NCBI GenBank assembly: GCA_964563165.1
Contig: CAZLWA010000051.1
Location: forward strand, 1 to 64,000
Source of the DNA: CAZLWA01 sp964563165
Lineage (GTDB): Bacteria; CLD3; SB21
Reading direction: 5' to 3'
Length of the DNA stretch: 64,000 bases
Shown: one piece after another, positions 14,636 to 22,998 of the stretch
Layout: the number at the start of each line of letters is the position of its first letter
Position numbering within the stretch: position 1 is the first letter of the stretch
Position numbers and translations under genes: made by a program
Notes under the pieces: generated by a model
What the model was told of the DNA's origin: nothing
What the model saw: only the letters and a program-made list of their open reading frames with translations
Database searches by the model: none

Positions 14636-16165
14636 TCTCCAGCGCCGGCCGTCTTTCGTGAGTAACAATTCCGATTCCAGCGGACCCCACGTGCCGGCGG
14701 GATAATTCGGAAATTTCCCTTTGTTGTTTTTCCAGTGATTCAGCACCGGCATGACCAGCCACCATGCGACTTCGACCATGTCCTTTCGCATAAAGAGCGT
14801 AGCGTCGCCGCGATGACAATCCAGGATCAAACGCTGGTAAGCCTCGGCGATCTCGACATTGAATACTTCGTTGTAGGCAAAGTGCATATCTACGGATTTG
14901 AGTTTCATCGTGGGGCCGGGCACTTTGGCCTCGAAACTCATGGTAATGCTTTCATCCGGCTGGATTTGAAGCACCAGGACGTTGGGCGCCACTTCATCTT
15001 CGCTGGAGTGCGTAAACATTAGATGCGGCGTGCGTTTGAAAAAAATTGCAATTTCACTGTCCCGCCGCGGGAGACGTTTACCCGTGCGGATATAAAACGG
15101 CACACCCGCCCAGCGCCAGTTGTCAATAAGAAATTTTGCCGCAACAAACGTTTCCGTGTTCGACTGCGGATCGACTTTCGATTCCTGGCGATATCCGGCC
15201 ACCGTTTCATTGTGAATGACGCCCGCGTCGTATTGGCCGCGGATGAAATAATTATCCACCTCTTCCGGCTTGACCGGACGGATCGCGCGCATCACTTTCA
15301 GGCGCTCGTCACGCACGGCATTCGCGTCAAATGTGGTCGGCGGTTCCATGGCCACCAGCGCGAGAACCTGCAGCACATGATTCTGGATCATGTCGCGCAA
15401 GGCTCCGGATTCTTCGTAATAGCCGCCGCGGTCTTCCACGCCGAGACTTTCCGCCGCGGTGATTTGAATGTGATCGATGTAATTGCGATTCCACAGCGGT
15501 TCGAAAATGCCGTTGGCAAAGCGGAACGCCATGACGTTCTGAACGGTCTCTTTCCCCAGATAATGATCGATACGATACACTTGCCATTCTTCGAAGGCAT
15601 TCCCGACCACCTGATTCAGACTGCGCGCGGATTCCAGGTCGCGGCCAAACGGCTTTTCAATAATGATCCGGCGCCAGTATTCATTCCCTTTGACGCGGGA
15701 CATATTGTGTTCGCCCAGTTTATTGATGATCACAGGGAACGCGCTCGGAGGTGTCGAAAGGTAATAAATACGGTTGTCCGTGCAGCCGCGCGACTGACAA
15801 TTGCTTTGCAGCAGCGATTCCAATTCCGTGTACACGCGATCTTCGTCGAATCCGCCGCCGATAAAAAATACATTATTCATGAACTTTTTTAGAAATTCAA
15901 GATCGCCTTCGCCGGCTTTGGCAAAATTACGAAGGGCTTCGTCGATCACTTTGCGGTATTCGTCCTGCGACATCGCGGGTCTTCCGCAGCCGATGATCGT
16001 AAAATTCTCCGGTAAGTGCCCTTCTTTGGCGGCGTTAAATAAGGCCGGAATGATTTTTCGTTTCGTCAGGTCGCCCGATCCACCGAAAACGACGATGGCA
16101 CAAGTGCCTGACCGCGCATCGGCTTTCACACGCCTGAGGGCATCATCGGCATGAACGGTGGTCAT
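14630..16165 (-). CDS. zwf: Glucose-6-phosphate dehydrogenase
   Basis: This is a 511-residue enzyme of the oxidative pentose phosphate pathway, oxidising glucose 6-phosphate to the lactone with NADP. It has the nucleotide motif FGGSGDLTKRKIIPALF near residue 25 and the substrate/active-site signature RIDHYLGKETVQN near 200. ATG at 16165 is chosen because GGAGGA lies seven bases upstream; a five-codon longer start exists at 16180. The stop codon is formed within the right arm of the GxxExxY cassette. gnd lies upstream on the same strand, separated by a small TauE-like gene. Confidence 0.96.
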   Translation of the reverse strand: MTTVHADDALRRVKADARSGTCAIVVFGGSGDLTKRKIIPALFNAAKEGHLPENFTIIGCGRPAMSQDEYRKVIDEALRNFAKAGEGDLEFLKKFMNNVFFIGGGFDEDRVYTELESLLQSNCQSRGCTDNRIYYLSTPPSAFPVIINKLGEHNMSRVKGNEYWRRIIIEKPFGRDLESARSLNQVVGNAFEEWQVYRIDHYLGKETVQNVMAFRFANGIFEPLWNRNYIDHIQITAAESLGVEDRGGYYEESGALRDMIQNHVLQVLALVAMEPPTTFDANAVRDERLKVMRAIRPVKPEEVDNYFIRGQYDAGVIHNETVAGYRQESKVDPQSNTETFVAAKFLIDNWRWAGVPFYIRTGKRLPRRDSEIAIFFKRTPHLMFTHSSEDEVAPNVLVLQIQPDESITMSFEAKVPGPTMKLKSVDMHFAYNEVFNVEIAEAYQRLILDCHRGDATLFMRKDMVEVAWWLVMPVLNHWKNNKGKFPNYPAGTWGPLESELLLTKDGRRWRT

Positions 16166-16196
16166 AATTCTTTCCTCCAAAAAAATAATCCTATTC

Positions 16197-16246
16197 CCCT
16201 CCTTTTCAAGGGCTCGTCCTGAGCCTTGCGAAGGAAGGGCAAGGGG
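16197..16246. repeat. Hairpin repeat upstream of zwf
   Basis: A G/C-rich hairpin with core CAAGGGCTC (16207-16215) pairs with GAGCCTTG (16221-16228) with one bulge. Outer CCCCTCC and AAGGGG strands extend the symmetry. It carries the GCTCGTCCTGAGC core known from dispersed repeats in many bacterial genomes. It sits between zwf and the TauE-like gene. Confidence 0.6.
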
Positions 16247-16310
16247 TTGTTATTTATCTTTCCGTATTGATACTAATTCTTGTCGCTTGCAATCGGGAAA
16301 TAAAATTATG

Positions 16311-16676
16311 CTACTTCCCAAAAAAAAGCATTTTCAAACTGATCAGCAGTAAAACGACGCCGAAAATTTTCTCCAGAGCTGCGGTCGGCAGGTCCGTAGC
16401 GATTTTGGCTCCGAATAAACTGCCGAAAATAAATCCCAAACAGATCAGCCCGGCAATTCTGAAATCGACAAATCCGGCTTTATAATAGGTCCACGCGCCC
16501 AGAATGCCGATCGGCGGAATCAATACCGCCAACGTCGTTCCCTGCGCCTCCTGCTGAGACAAACCGAATATGAAAACGAGTGCCGGGACAAGCACAATCC
16601 CGCCGCCGATGCCGATAAGACCGCTGAGTATCCCGGCGCCGAGTCCGAGAAGGATGAATAAGAGAATATTAACCAT
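16311..16676 (-). CDS. Half-size TauE/SafE-type membrane protein
   Basis: This 121-residue protein has about four hydrophobic segments and the TauE/SafE repeat signature (LGLGAGILSGLIGIGGGIVLVPALV, residues 8-32) followed by GTTLAVLIPPIGI. Full TauE permeases have two such halves and about 250 residues. One-repeat forms occur in FCB-type genomes and probably dimerise. The family moves sulfite, sulfonates or other organic anions; the substrate here is unknown. The start at 16676 (MVNILLF) is preferred, because the upstream frame translates a low-complexity repeat. It lies between gnd and zwf on the same strand. Confidence 0.82.
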   Translation of the reverse strand: MVNILLFILLGLGAGILSGLIGIGGGIVLVPALVFIFGLSQQEAQGTTLAVLIPPIGILGAWTYYKAGFVDFRIAGLICLGFIFGSLFGAKIATDLPTAALEKIFGVVLLLISLKMLFFGK

Positions 16677-16691
16677 AAATTCCCTAGCCTT

Positions 16692-16815
16692 AAATTCCAA
16701 AAACAAAATACCAAATTTCAAACAAATTCAAATGATCAAATTCCAAACAAAAAGCGTTTGAAATTTTGTGTTTGTGATTTATTTGTCATTTGGTTCTTGT
16801 AATTTGGAATTTCTT
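16692..16815. repeat. AT-rich inverted-repeat element between TauE-like gene and gnd
   Basis: The left half (AAATTCCAAAAACAAAATAC and following) and the right half (ending GTAATTTGGAATTT) are imperfect inverted repeats of about 55 bases each. They contain recurring CAAATTCCAAAC-like units. There is no gene and no terminator-type T-run. Confidence 0.65.
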
Positions 16816-16836
16816 GATATCAGGTTTCGTGTTCAC

Positions 16837-17730
16837 TCATTTCTTCACTTCATGGCCGCCGAATTCATTGCGCATCATGGCCAGCATTTTCGCGGCAAAG
16901 CTTTCCGGCCGTCGCGAATGGAATCGCTCGAACAACGATGCGGTAATGACGGGCGCGGGAATATCTTTGTCAATGGCCTCCAAAACGGTCCATCGGCCTT
17001 CACCGGAATCCGCGACCCAGCCTTTGAGCCCTTTCAATTCCGGATCTTTTTTCAACCCGTCTGCGGTCAATTCCAGCAGCCACGATCGTACCACCGAAGC
17101 ATGCATCCAGAGATCGGCAATTTTGGCGATGTCCAATTTGTATTCGGAAGCTTTCATGATCTCAAATCCTTCCGCATACGCCTGCATGAGTCCGTATTCG
17201 ATGCCGTTGTGAACCATTTTGACGAAATGGCCTGATCCGGCGTCACCCATGTACGCGTATCCGTCAACCGGCCCCAATGTCTTGAGAATCGGATCGATGT
17301 ACTGAACCACTTCTTTTTCGCCGCCGATCATCATGCAATACCCGTTTTTCAAGCCCCACACGCCGCCGCTTGTTCCCACATCAACGTAATTCAATCCCTT
17401 TTCTTTCAATTCTTTCGCGCGGCGAATATCGTCTTTGAACATCGAGTTACCGCCGTCGATGATGATATCGCCTTTGTTCAATAATGGAACCAATTTCTGA
17501 ATGGTATCTTCCGTCGGCTTGCCGGCCGGAACCATGACCCACACGGCTTTGCGGCCTTTAAGTTTAGATACCATGTCTTCCATCGATGTCGAGCCGGTCA
17601 TGCCTTTCGCGGCAACGCTCTTGACCACCTCCGGGCTAAGATCGAAACCGACAATTTCATGTTTGCCGTTTAATAAACGTTCGACCATGAATCCGCCCAT
17701 TTTGCCGAGACCAATAAATCCGAGCTGCAT
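16837..17730 (-). CDS. gnd: 6-phosphogluconate dehydrogenase, short decarboxylating form
   Basis: This 297-residue protein begins MQLGFIGLGKMGGFMVERLL, an NAD(P)-binding Rossmann motif. It carries the substrate segment VGTSGGVWGLKNGYCMMIGG and the catalytic KMVHNGIEYGLMQAYAEGFE. The length matches the YqeC/GntZ-like short class, not the 470-residue enzyme. It oxidatively decarboxylates 6-phosphogluconate to ribulose 5-phosphate; with zwf nearby this gives the oxidative branch, the lactonase being elsewhere. AGGAGG lies five bases before the ATG. The short class often prefers NAD, but that cannot be judged here. Confidence 0.93.
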   Translation of the reverse strand: MQLGFIGLGKMGGFMVERLLNGKHEIVGFDLSPEVVKSVAAKGMTGSTSMEDMVSKLKGRKAVWVMVPAGKPTEDTIQKLVPLLNKGDIIIDGGNSMFKDDIRRAKELKEKGLNYVDVGTSGGVWGLKNGYCMMIGGEKEVVQYIDPILKTLGPVDGYAYMGDAGSGHFVKMVHNGIEYGLMQAYAEGFEIMKASEYKLDIAKIADLWMHASVVRSWLLELTADGLKKDPELKGLKGWVADSGEGRWTVLEAIDKDIPAPVITASLFERFHSRRPESFAAKMLAMMRNEFGGHEVKK

Positions 17731-17860
17731 AATGCCTCCTTGTAATCTTTTGTGAATGAATTAAAATTTATCGGGAACACGTTGGAATGAAATTTTTCGA
17801 ATGCGATGAGCGGCAATAATTTGTATAATTTAACTCACAAATAAAAGAAAATTTTTAATT

Positions 17861-18298
17861 AATTACGAATTACGAATTACGAATTACGAATTTTGAATGT
17901 CTTCTGAATAGAGCCTATAATTTTAAGCAGTTCATTACAGTCTTCGAGTAATGAATCAGCTAACTGCCTTTCCAAGTATTCGCTTTCCTTCAATAATCTT
18001 AACCAATAATGCGTTTCACGTGCTTCTTTGTACGCGATGGTCATTTTCGAAAAGAAGTCTTTGCCGGATTGTCCACCGATGGACTCTTCAATGTTAGCAC
18101 CAATAGCTGTTCCACTTCTCAGAATTTGTTTCCCCAAAACGAATTCTTTTTTCTCATCCTTCAGATATTTATAAAGTTTGATTATTCTTAATGCAAACTG
18201 GAAGCTCTTTTCTTGAATAACATTATCGGTTTTCATTTAGCAACTCCCCCTAAATTTGCCATTCATAATTCGTAATTGTTAATTCGTAATTGTTAATT
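17861..18298. mobile_element. Inverted-repeat cassette carrying a four-helix-bundle gene
   Basis: The left end consists of four perfect AATTACG heptamers (17861-17888) and a degenerate fifth. The right end carries the inverted form, CGTAATT-GTTAATT twice (18271-18298). Only the four-helix-bundle gene lies between them. Its last codons and stop are written in the left arm, and the right arm overlaps the stop codon of yciH. No transposase is present. Confidence 0.75.
17877..18236 (-). CDS. Four-helix-bundle protein (23S rRNA intervening-sequence family)
   Basis: This 119-residue, all-helical protein matches the family first described from 23S rRNA intervening sequences: FALRIIKLYKYLKDEKKEFV, GKQILRSGTAIGANIEES near residue 42, KEARETHYWLRLLKES near 70, and a final helix. 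The gene is intact, unlike the two GxxExxY genes nearby. Its C-terminal residues KIRNS and stop are encoded by the heptamer repeat forming one arm of the cassette, so gene and element are one unit. Known structures form pentameric or tetrameric helical bundles, and the biological role is unknown. The family is common as stand-alone genes in environmental genomes. Confidence 0.9.
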   Translation of the reverse strand: MKTDNVIQEKSFQFALRIIKLYKYLKDEKKEFVLGKQILRSGTAIGANIEESIGGQSGKDFFSKMTIAYKEARETHYWLRLLKESEYLERQLADSLLEDCNELLKIIGSIQKTFKIRNS

Positions 18299-18628
18299 TA
18301 TCCCTTGTGTTTTGTATCCCATTTTAACCAAGATCATATCGATTTTGTTACGTTGGTCCCCCTGAATTTCAATGATGCGATTCTTGACGGTGCCGCCGGT
18401 CGCGCACTGCGATTTCAAGGTTCTGGCCAGGCCTTCGATTTTTTCATCCGGCCAGCCTGTGAACCCTTCGATGAGAGTTACGGATTTTCCCGCACGTTGC
18501 TTACGGTCCAAACAAATTCTCAAGGTTTGATTTTTCAGTTCAATTTTGTTTTCTTCGGAAATAGAATCGTCGTCGCGCTCAACCTTCGGGTCGGACGAAT
18601 AAACAATTTTGTAATTCCTATTTTTCAT
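18293..18628 (-). CDS. yciH: Translation initiation factor SUI1/YciH family protein
   Basis: This 111-residue protein has the eIF1/SUI1 fold signature: DRKQRAGKSVTLIEGFTG, then LARTLKSQCATGGTVKN and IEIQGDQRNKI, closing with MVKMGYKTQG-like residues. Bacterial YciH binds the ribosome and influences initiation fidelity, with a stress-related role suggested. It stands alone. Its TAA stop lies inside the right arm of the four-helix-bundle cassette, so that insertion left the coding sequence complete. Confidence 0.92.
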   Translation of the reverse strand: MKNRNYKIVYSSDPKVERDDDSISEENKIELKNQTLRICLDRKQRAGKSVTLIEGFTGWPDEKIEGLARTLKSQCATGGTVKNRIIEIQGDQRNKIDMILVKMGYKTQGIN

Positions 18629-18852
18629 TTTTCAATTTCTTTCCCTCACGGGCGACCGTGGCTTCAAATTCCCCGGTGAGGTCTATCGGAGCCAATCCTA
18701 TTATCCTTTATGGCAGTAAAACATTTTGGTGATAGATCCACTGATTTTAATTGTTTCGCGAAAAAATATACAAAATTGGCACGATTGTTACAATCGAAAT
18801 GGATAAATCATTCTGCTTGAAAATCAAAAAGATTATGATGAAATTTGCAATA

Positions 18853-19275
18853 ATGAAAATGAGGCCCAAACTCAAAAGACCTGTTCCTTTCGATTTTGTT
18901 CTGGATAACCTGATTTCCAGGGAACCGCGTGTGAAAGCGATGTTTGGCTGTTTTGCCGTTTACTGTGACAATCAAATCGTGTTCCTATTACGCGATCAAA
19001 AATCTTCTGCGCAGGACAACGGCGTATGGATTGCGACAACAGCCGAACATCACGAAAGCTTGAAAAAAGAATTGCCTTCGATGCGGTCCATTAGCGCAGT
19101 GGGACCCCGGAAAAGCGGATGGCAGGTCATTCCGGCTTCCGCGGACGGTTTTGAATCGTCCGTCATGTGCGCCTGCGAATTAGTTGTGCGCCATGATCCG
19201 CGCATCGGAAAGATCCCCCGGATCAGAAAAAATCGTCTTCCGAAAAATTCTAAAAAAGGAAATCCGTATGGTTGA
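18853..19275 (+). CDS. TfoX N-terminal-like domain protein
   Basis: This protein of about 140 residues shows FDFVLDNLISREPRVKAMFGCFAVYC, the opening of TfoX-N/YjhX-like proteins, then strands carrying QIVFLLRDQ and GWQVIPASADGFE, and a basic C-terminus. In Proteobacteria TfoX regulates competence, but stand-alone TfoX-N proteins elsewhere have no firm function. The start is uncertain: Met at 18853 or 18859 fits the family, while in-frame extension to 18751 does not look conserved. It overlaps the following SnoaL-like gene by eight bases. Confidence 0.7.
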   Translation: MKMRPKLKRPVPFDFVLDNLISREPRVKAMFGCFAVYCDNQIVFLLRDQKSSAQDNGVWIATTAEHHESLKKELPSMRSISAVGPRKSGWQVIPASADGFESSVMCACELVVRHDPRIGKIPRIRKNRLPKNSKKGNPYG

Positions 19276-19669
19276 AAAAAGATGTCTCGATGCGGTCATG
19301 GCGTTTGCCGACAAAATAAATATGCACGACGTGGAGGGTCTGTGCGGCCTGATGCCGGAAGATCACGTGTTTGTGGATTCACTGGGAAGCCTGATCCGAG
19401 GTCGCGCGGAAATGCACCGCGCGTGGAAAGGGTATTTCAAATTATTTCCCGACTACAAAATCTCGTTTGAAACGATCATCGAAAAAGACAATATCGTCGC
19501 GCTTTTCGGAAGCGCTTCCGGAACCTACGCGCCGGAAGGGCAGTTGCACGAAGAAAACAAGTGGGAAGTTCCCGCCGCATGGAAAGTGGTCGTCAAGAAT
19601 CAATTAGTCGCCGAGTGGCGCGTGTATGCGGACAATTATAAAACGGTGCGGATGATCAGGGGAATGTAG
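19268..19669 (+). CDS. SnoaL/NTF2-like domain protein
   Basis: This 133-residue protein has the cone-shaped alpha+beta fold pattern of nuclear transport factor 2-like/SnoaL proteins: VMAFADKINMHDVEGLCGLM, then GLIRG-type turn residues (SLIRGRAEMHRAW), FPDYKISFETII, and a C-terminal WRVYADN strand. These proteins bind or isomerise small molecules; no catalytic residue set is clear. The start at 19268 is preferred because AAGGA precedes it and conservation begins there. It is translationally coupled to the TfoX-like gene. Confidence 0.75.
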   Translation: MVEKRCLDAVMAFADKINMHDVEGLCGLMPEDHVFVDSLGSLIRGRAEMHRAWKGYFKLFPDYKISFETIIEKDNIVALFGSASGTYAPEGQLHEENKWEVPAAWKVVVKNQLVAEWRVYADNYKTVRMIRGM

Positions 19670-19697
19670 TTTTACATTTTAATAGAAGGAGACCGCC

Positions 19698-20501
19698 ATG
19701 AGAACTGTATTCATGTCATTTATCTTAACGGTATTTTGTATCACGAGCGTGTTTGCGCAAGCCGGGAGCTGGAAGCAGGTTGGAAAATCGGGTGATTGGA
19801 AAAATACGATCGCCGGAGTCGGGATGGATGGAAAACTCTATACGGTAGAATCTACCGGCGCTCTGTATGTCACAAATCCCGCCACAGGCCAATGGCGGCA
19901 GATCGGCAAATCGGAATTTGGGAATACCGTTTTCGTTTTCGGAATTGACGGGGCGCTATACACGATCGAAAAAGGCGGATCGCTTTATAGCGTCAACGCA
20001 TCGAACGGCACATGGCATCAAAGCGGAAAATCGGGTGATTGGAAAAATACGATCGCCGGAGCCGGAATGGATGGAAGACTCTATACGGTAGAATCTACCG
20101 GGGCTTTATATGTTACGAATCCGGCTACCGGCCAGTGGCATCAGATCGGCAAATCGGAATTTGGTAATACGGTTTTCATGTTCGGATCAAACGGAAACAT
20201 ATACACGATCGAAAAAGACGGATCGGTTTACAGCATCAACGTTTCGAACGGATCGTGGGTCCGGATCGGCAAAGCCGGCGATTGGAAAAATACGATCGCA
20301 GGCGTTTCCATGGATGGGCAACTCATTACGGTGGAATCCACCGGGGCATTGTACGTTACAGATCCGAACACAGGCCGGTGGCGGCAGATCGGTAAATCGG
20401 AATTTGGAAATACCGTTTTCATTTTCGGATTGGACGGGTTCCTATACTCCATCGAAAAAGACGGGAGCCTATATCAAATAGTTGCGTCAGCAGGTTACTG
20501 A
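19698..20501 (+). CDS. Secreted tectonin-like beta-propeller protein
   Basis: This 267-residue protein has a signal peptide (MRTVFMSFILTVFCITSVFA). The rest is three copies of an 81-residue unit, each made of an A half (GKSGDWKNTIAGVGMDGKLY) and a B half (GKSEFGNTVFVFGIDGALYT), giving six blades of about 40 residues, as in tectonin-type lectin propellers. The DNA repeats are nearly identical at a 243-base spacing (19782, 20025, 20268), so the amplification looks recent or homogenised. Related propellers bind lipopolysaccharide or glycans. An AGAAGGAGA ribosome site precedes the ATG. Confidence 0.85.
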   Translation: MRTVFMSFILTVFCITSVFAQAGSWKQVGKSGDWKNTIAGVGMDGKLYTVESTGALYVTNPATGQWRQIGKSEFGNTVFVFGIDGALYTIEKGGSLYSVNASNGTWHQSGKSGDWKNTIAGAGMDGRLYTVESTGALYVTNPATGQWHQIGKSEFGNTVFMFGSNGNIYTIEKDGSVYSINVSNGSWVRIGKAGDWKNTIAGVSMDGQLITVESTGALYVTDPNTGRWRQIGKSEFGNTVFIFGLDGFLYSIEKDGSLYQIVASAGY

Positions 20502-20625
20502 AAAAGCGTTGCTGTTTCTATGCGGCTCGTTGCAACTCATTTCGTTTATTCTATTTTATCAATTGTAACAGGTTTTTCTGATAACTGATTTTTCCGCTCG
20601 CTGAACCACAAAACCCAAATTAATT

Positions 20626-22416
20626 ATGAAACTTCTGTGGTCGTATCTGAAACAGTACTGGAAACTGGTTACGCTGGCCTTATTCCTTGCCGCCGTGAAT
20701 CAAATTTTTTCTCTTCTGGACCCGTGGATCTTTCGTCATGTCATCGATGATTATGCCACGCGTTATAAAGAATATACGTCCGAACAATTCTTTCAAGGGG
20801 TGGCGAAATTGCTTTTGGCCGCCGTAGGCGTGGCTTTCGTGTCGCGCGTTGCCAAGAATTTTCAGGATTATTATATCAACACGATCACACAAAAACTCGG
20901 GGCGCAGATCTATTCGGACGGGTTGAGGCACTCGCTCGAACTCCCGTACTCCGTTTTTGAAGACCAGCGCAGCGGCGAAACACTCGGCCGGTTACAAAAG
21001 GTCCGCACGGACGTGGAGAAACTGATTTCGGTTTTCATTAATATCCTCTTCCAAACCCTCGTTGGGATAATTTTCGTGACCGTTTACGCGATCAGTGTGC
21101 ACTGGGCCATCGCACCGATCTATTTTGCAACCATTCCGGTGATCGGCTGGATGAGTTCCGTCATGAGCCGGAAAATCAAGAAGATTCAAAAAGTCATTGT
21201 GAGCGAGACCACGGCCCTCGCCGGTGCGACCACGGAGTCGCTCCGCAATATTGAATTGGTCAAAAGCCTCGGCCTCGCCAAGCAGGAAATTAACCGGCTC
21301 AATTCGACCACAGGAAAGATTTTGAAACTCGAACTGAAAAAAGTCAAGTATATCCGCAGTCTCAGCTTCGTGCAAGGTACGACGATCAATGCCCTTCGCA
21401 CCACGATTCTATTCGTCATGTTGTATCTGATCTTTGCCCAGGAGATCTCGTTCGGCCAGTTTTTCTCTCTGTTCATTTATTCGTTTTTTATTTTCGGGCC
21501 TCTTCAGGAATTAGGCAATGTCATCAATACCTATCGAGAAGCGGAAGTATCCCTAAAGAATTTTGAGGATATTCTGAACACACCGAAGGAGCCGAAGCCC
21601 GTATCGCCGATCGTTCTGTCCGGCATTCATACGCTGGAATTTGAAAACGTGACGTTCAAACACCAATCGGCCTCGGCGCATGCGCTGAATGAGATCTCTT
21701 TCAAGACCAATCTCGGCGAGACCATCGCCTTTGTCGGCCCTTCCGGCGCCGGCAAGACGACTTTAGTGAAATTATTAGTGGGATTGTATCCTCCGCAATC
21801 GGGGAGAATTTTATACAACGGAAACGCGGGAAGCGAAATTGATATGGATAAATTACGCGAGCAGATCGGATTCGTCACTCAGGATACGCAGCTATTTGCG
21901 GGTACCATCCGCGAAAATCTGCTTTTCGTGAATCCGAGCGCAAGCGATGCCGAATGCTTGGAGGTGTTGGAAAAAGCTGCCTGCCAGGGCCTGCTGGCGC
22001 GTGCCGACAACGGGTTGAACACACTGATCGGCGAGGGCGGCGTGAAAGTGTCCGGCGGTGAGAAGCAGCGCCTGTCCATTGCGCGCGCACTGCTGCGCCG
22101 GCCGAACTTGCTTGTTTTCGACGAAGCCACGTCCAGCCTGGATTCACTGACGGAAGAAGAGATCAGCGAAACCATCCGGGATGTGTCTGTTTCGAAAAAT
22201 CATATTACGATCCTGATCGCTCACCGCTTGTCTACCGTCATGCACGCGGATAAGATCTTTGTATTGGAAAAAGGACATGTCATAGAGTCCGGCAGGCATC
22301 AGGATCTCCTGGATGAAAAAGGGCTTTATTACGCCATGTGGAGGCAGCAGATAGGCGAACGCTCCGACGGCAACGGAAAGTGGTTATTGAAAAACACCCC
22401 GGCAGAAAACGGTTAA
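20626..22416 (+). CDS. ABC exporter with fused ATPase (MsbA/LmrA type)
   Basis: This 596-residue half-transporter has a six-helix membrane domain over residues 1-310. The nucleotide-binding domain carries Walker A (GPSGAGKTTLVKLLVG, near 375), Q-loop (GFVTQDTQLF), signature (VSGGEKQRLSIARALL, near 480), Walker B (LLVFDEATSSLDS) and the switch His (LIAHRLST). It would act as a homodimer in the inner membrane to export a lipid, peptide or drug; the substrate cannot be told. The next gene, a small ferredoxin-like protein, begins ten bases after its stop. Confidence 0.93.
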   Translation: MKLLWSYLKQYWKLVTLALFLAAVNQIFSLLDPWIFRHVIDDYATRYKEYTSEQFFQGVAKLLLAAVGVAFVSRVAKNFQDYYINTITQKLGAQIYSDGLRHSLELPYSVFEDQRSGETLGRLQKVRTDVEKLISVFINILFQTLVGIIFVTVYAISVHWAIAPIYFATIPVIGWMSSVMSRKIKKIQKVIVSETTALAGATTESLRNIELVKSLGLAKQEINRLNSTTGKILKLELKKVKYIRSLSFVQGTTINALRTTILFVMLYLIFAQEISFGQFFSLFIYSFFIFGPLQELGNVINTYREAEVSLKNFEDILNTPKEPKPVSPIVLSGIHTLEFENVTFKHQSASAHALNEISFKTNLGETIAFVGPSGAGKTTLVKLLVGLYPPQSGRILYNGNAGSEIDMDKLREQIGFVTQDTQLFAGTIRENLLFVNPSASDAECLEVLEKAACQGLLARADNGLNTLIGEGGVKVSGGEKQRLSIARALLRRPNLLVFDEATSSLDSLTEEEISETIRDVSVSKNHITILIAHRLSTVMHADKIFVLEKGHVIESGRHQDLLDEKGLYYAMWRQQIGERSDGNGKWLLKNTPAENG

Positions 22417-22426
22417 TACATTCTTC

Positions 22427-22648
22427 ATGTCGCGTTTTGATAAGGAATATTCAAACAAAAACATCACGGTATTTTGGAAGCCGGATGTGTGCATTCATTG
22501 CGGAAATTGCGCCCACACCCTGCCTTCAGTTTTTCATCCGGCGAAGCGGCCGTGGATCACGCTCGACGGCGCAACGGATGAACAGATCATCAGAACCGTT
22601 GAACAATGCCCCTCGGGCGCTTTGTCTTACGGCTCGCATGATACATGA
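22427..22648 (+). CDS. YjdI-type single-cluster 4Fe-4S protein
   Basis: This 73-residue protein carries CIHCGNCAHTLPSVF and a distal VEQCPSGAL, supplying the cysteines for one [4Fe-4S] cluster in the arrangement of the YjdI/DUF1271 family. The first residues (FDKEYSNKNITVFWKP) also fit that family. It is a small electron carrier or regulator of unknown partner. Its stop overlaps the next start (ATGA). Confidence 0.85.
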   Translation: MSRFDKEYSNKNITVFWKPDVCIHCGNCAHTLPSVFHPAKRPWITLDGATDEQIIRTVEQCPSGALSYGSHDT

Positions 22649-22971
22649 TCACACCCGCTATGGTAGAAGCCAACAAATATGAAACGCTCATGGAAGCACT
22701 GGAAGGCCTGAATCGGCGCGGATTTGTCCAGGATTTTAAATTCAACGAGTATGGAATTTATTTGGAAGCGGTAAATGTTTTTATCGAAACGAAAGACCTT
22801 TCCATCGTTGAATTTCACAAATTCGAAGGTACATCAGATCCGGCTGACGGCGCCATCGTGTTTGCAATTGAATCAAAAAAGGGCTTCAAAGGGGTCCTGA
22901 TCGATGCGGTGGGCATGTACCATGAGTCATCAAAATCGGATTTCTTGAATAGACTCTCTTTCAAAAACTAA
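22645..22971 (+). CDS. Small conserved protein of unknown function
   Basis: This 108-residue acidic protein has recognisable conserved-family features (YETLMEALEGLNRRGFVQDF, FHKFEGTSDPADGAIVFAI and GFKGVLIDAVGMYHE). It matches a small family common in Bacteroidetes that is often mislabelled phosphoribosylpyrophosphate synthetase, although no PRPP-binding motif is present. Four-base overlap with the Fe-S gene implies coupled translation. No function is known. Confidence 0.7.
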   Translation: MITPAMVEANKYETLMEALEGLNRRGFVQDFKFNEYGIYLEAVNVFIETKDLSIVEFHKFEGTSDPADGAIVFAIESKKGFKGVLIDAVGMYHESSKSDFLNRLSFKN

Positions 22972-22998
22972 TCTCGGAAAACGAATTGCAAGCAGGAA

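Noticed and set aside
15023..15892. 289-codon open frame on the plus strand
   Set aside because: It lies antisense to zwf, whose motifs are unmistakable; it is a shadow frame.
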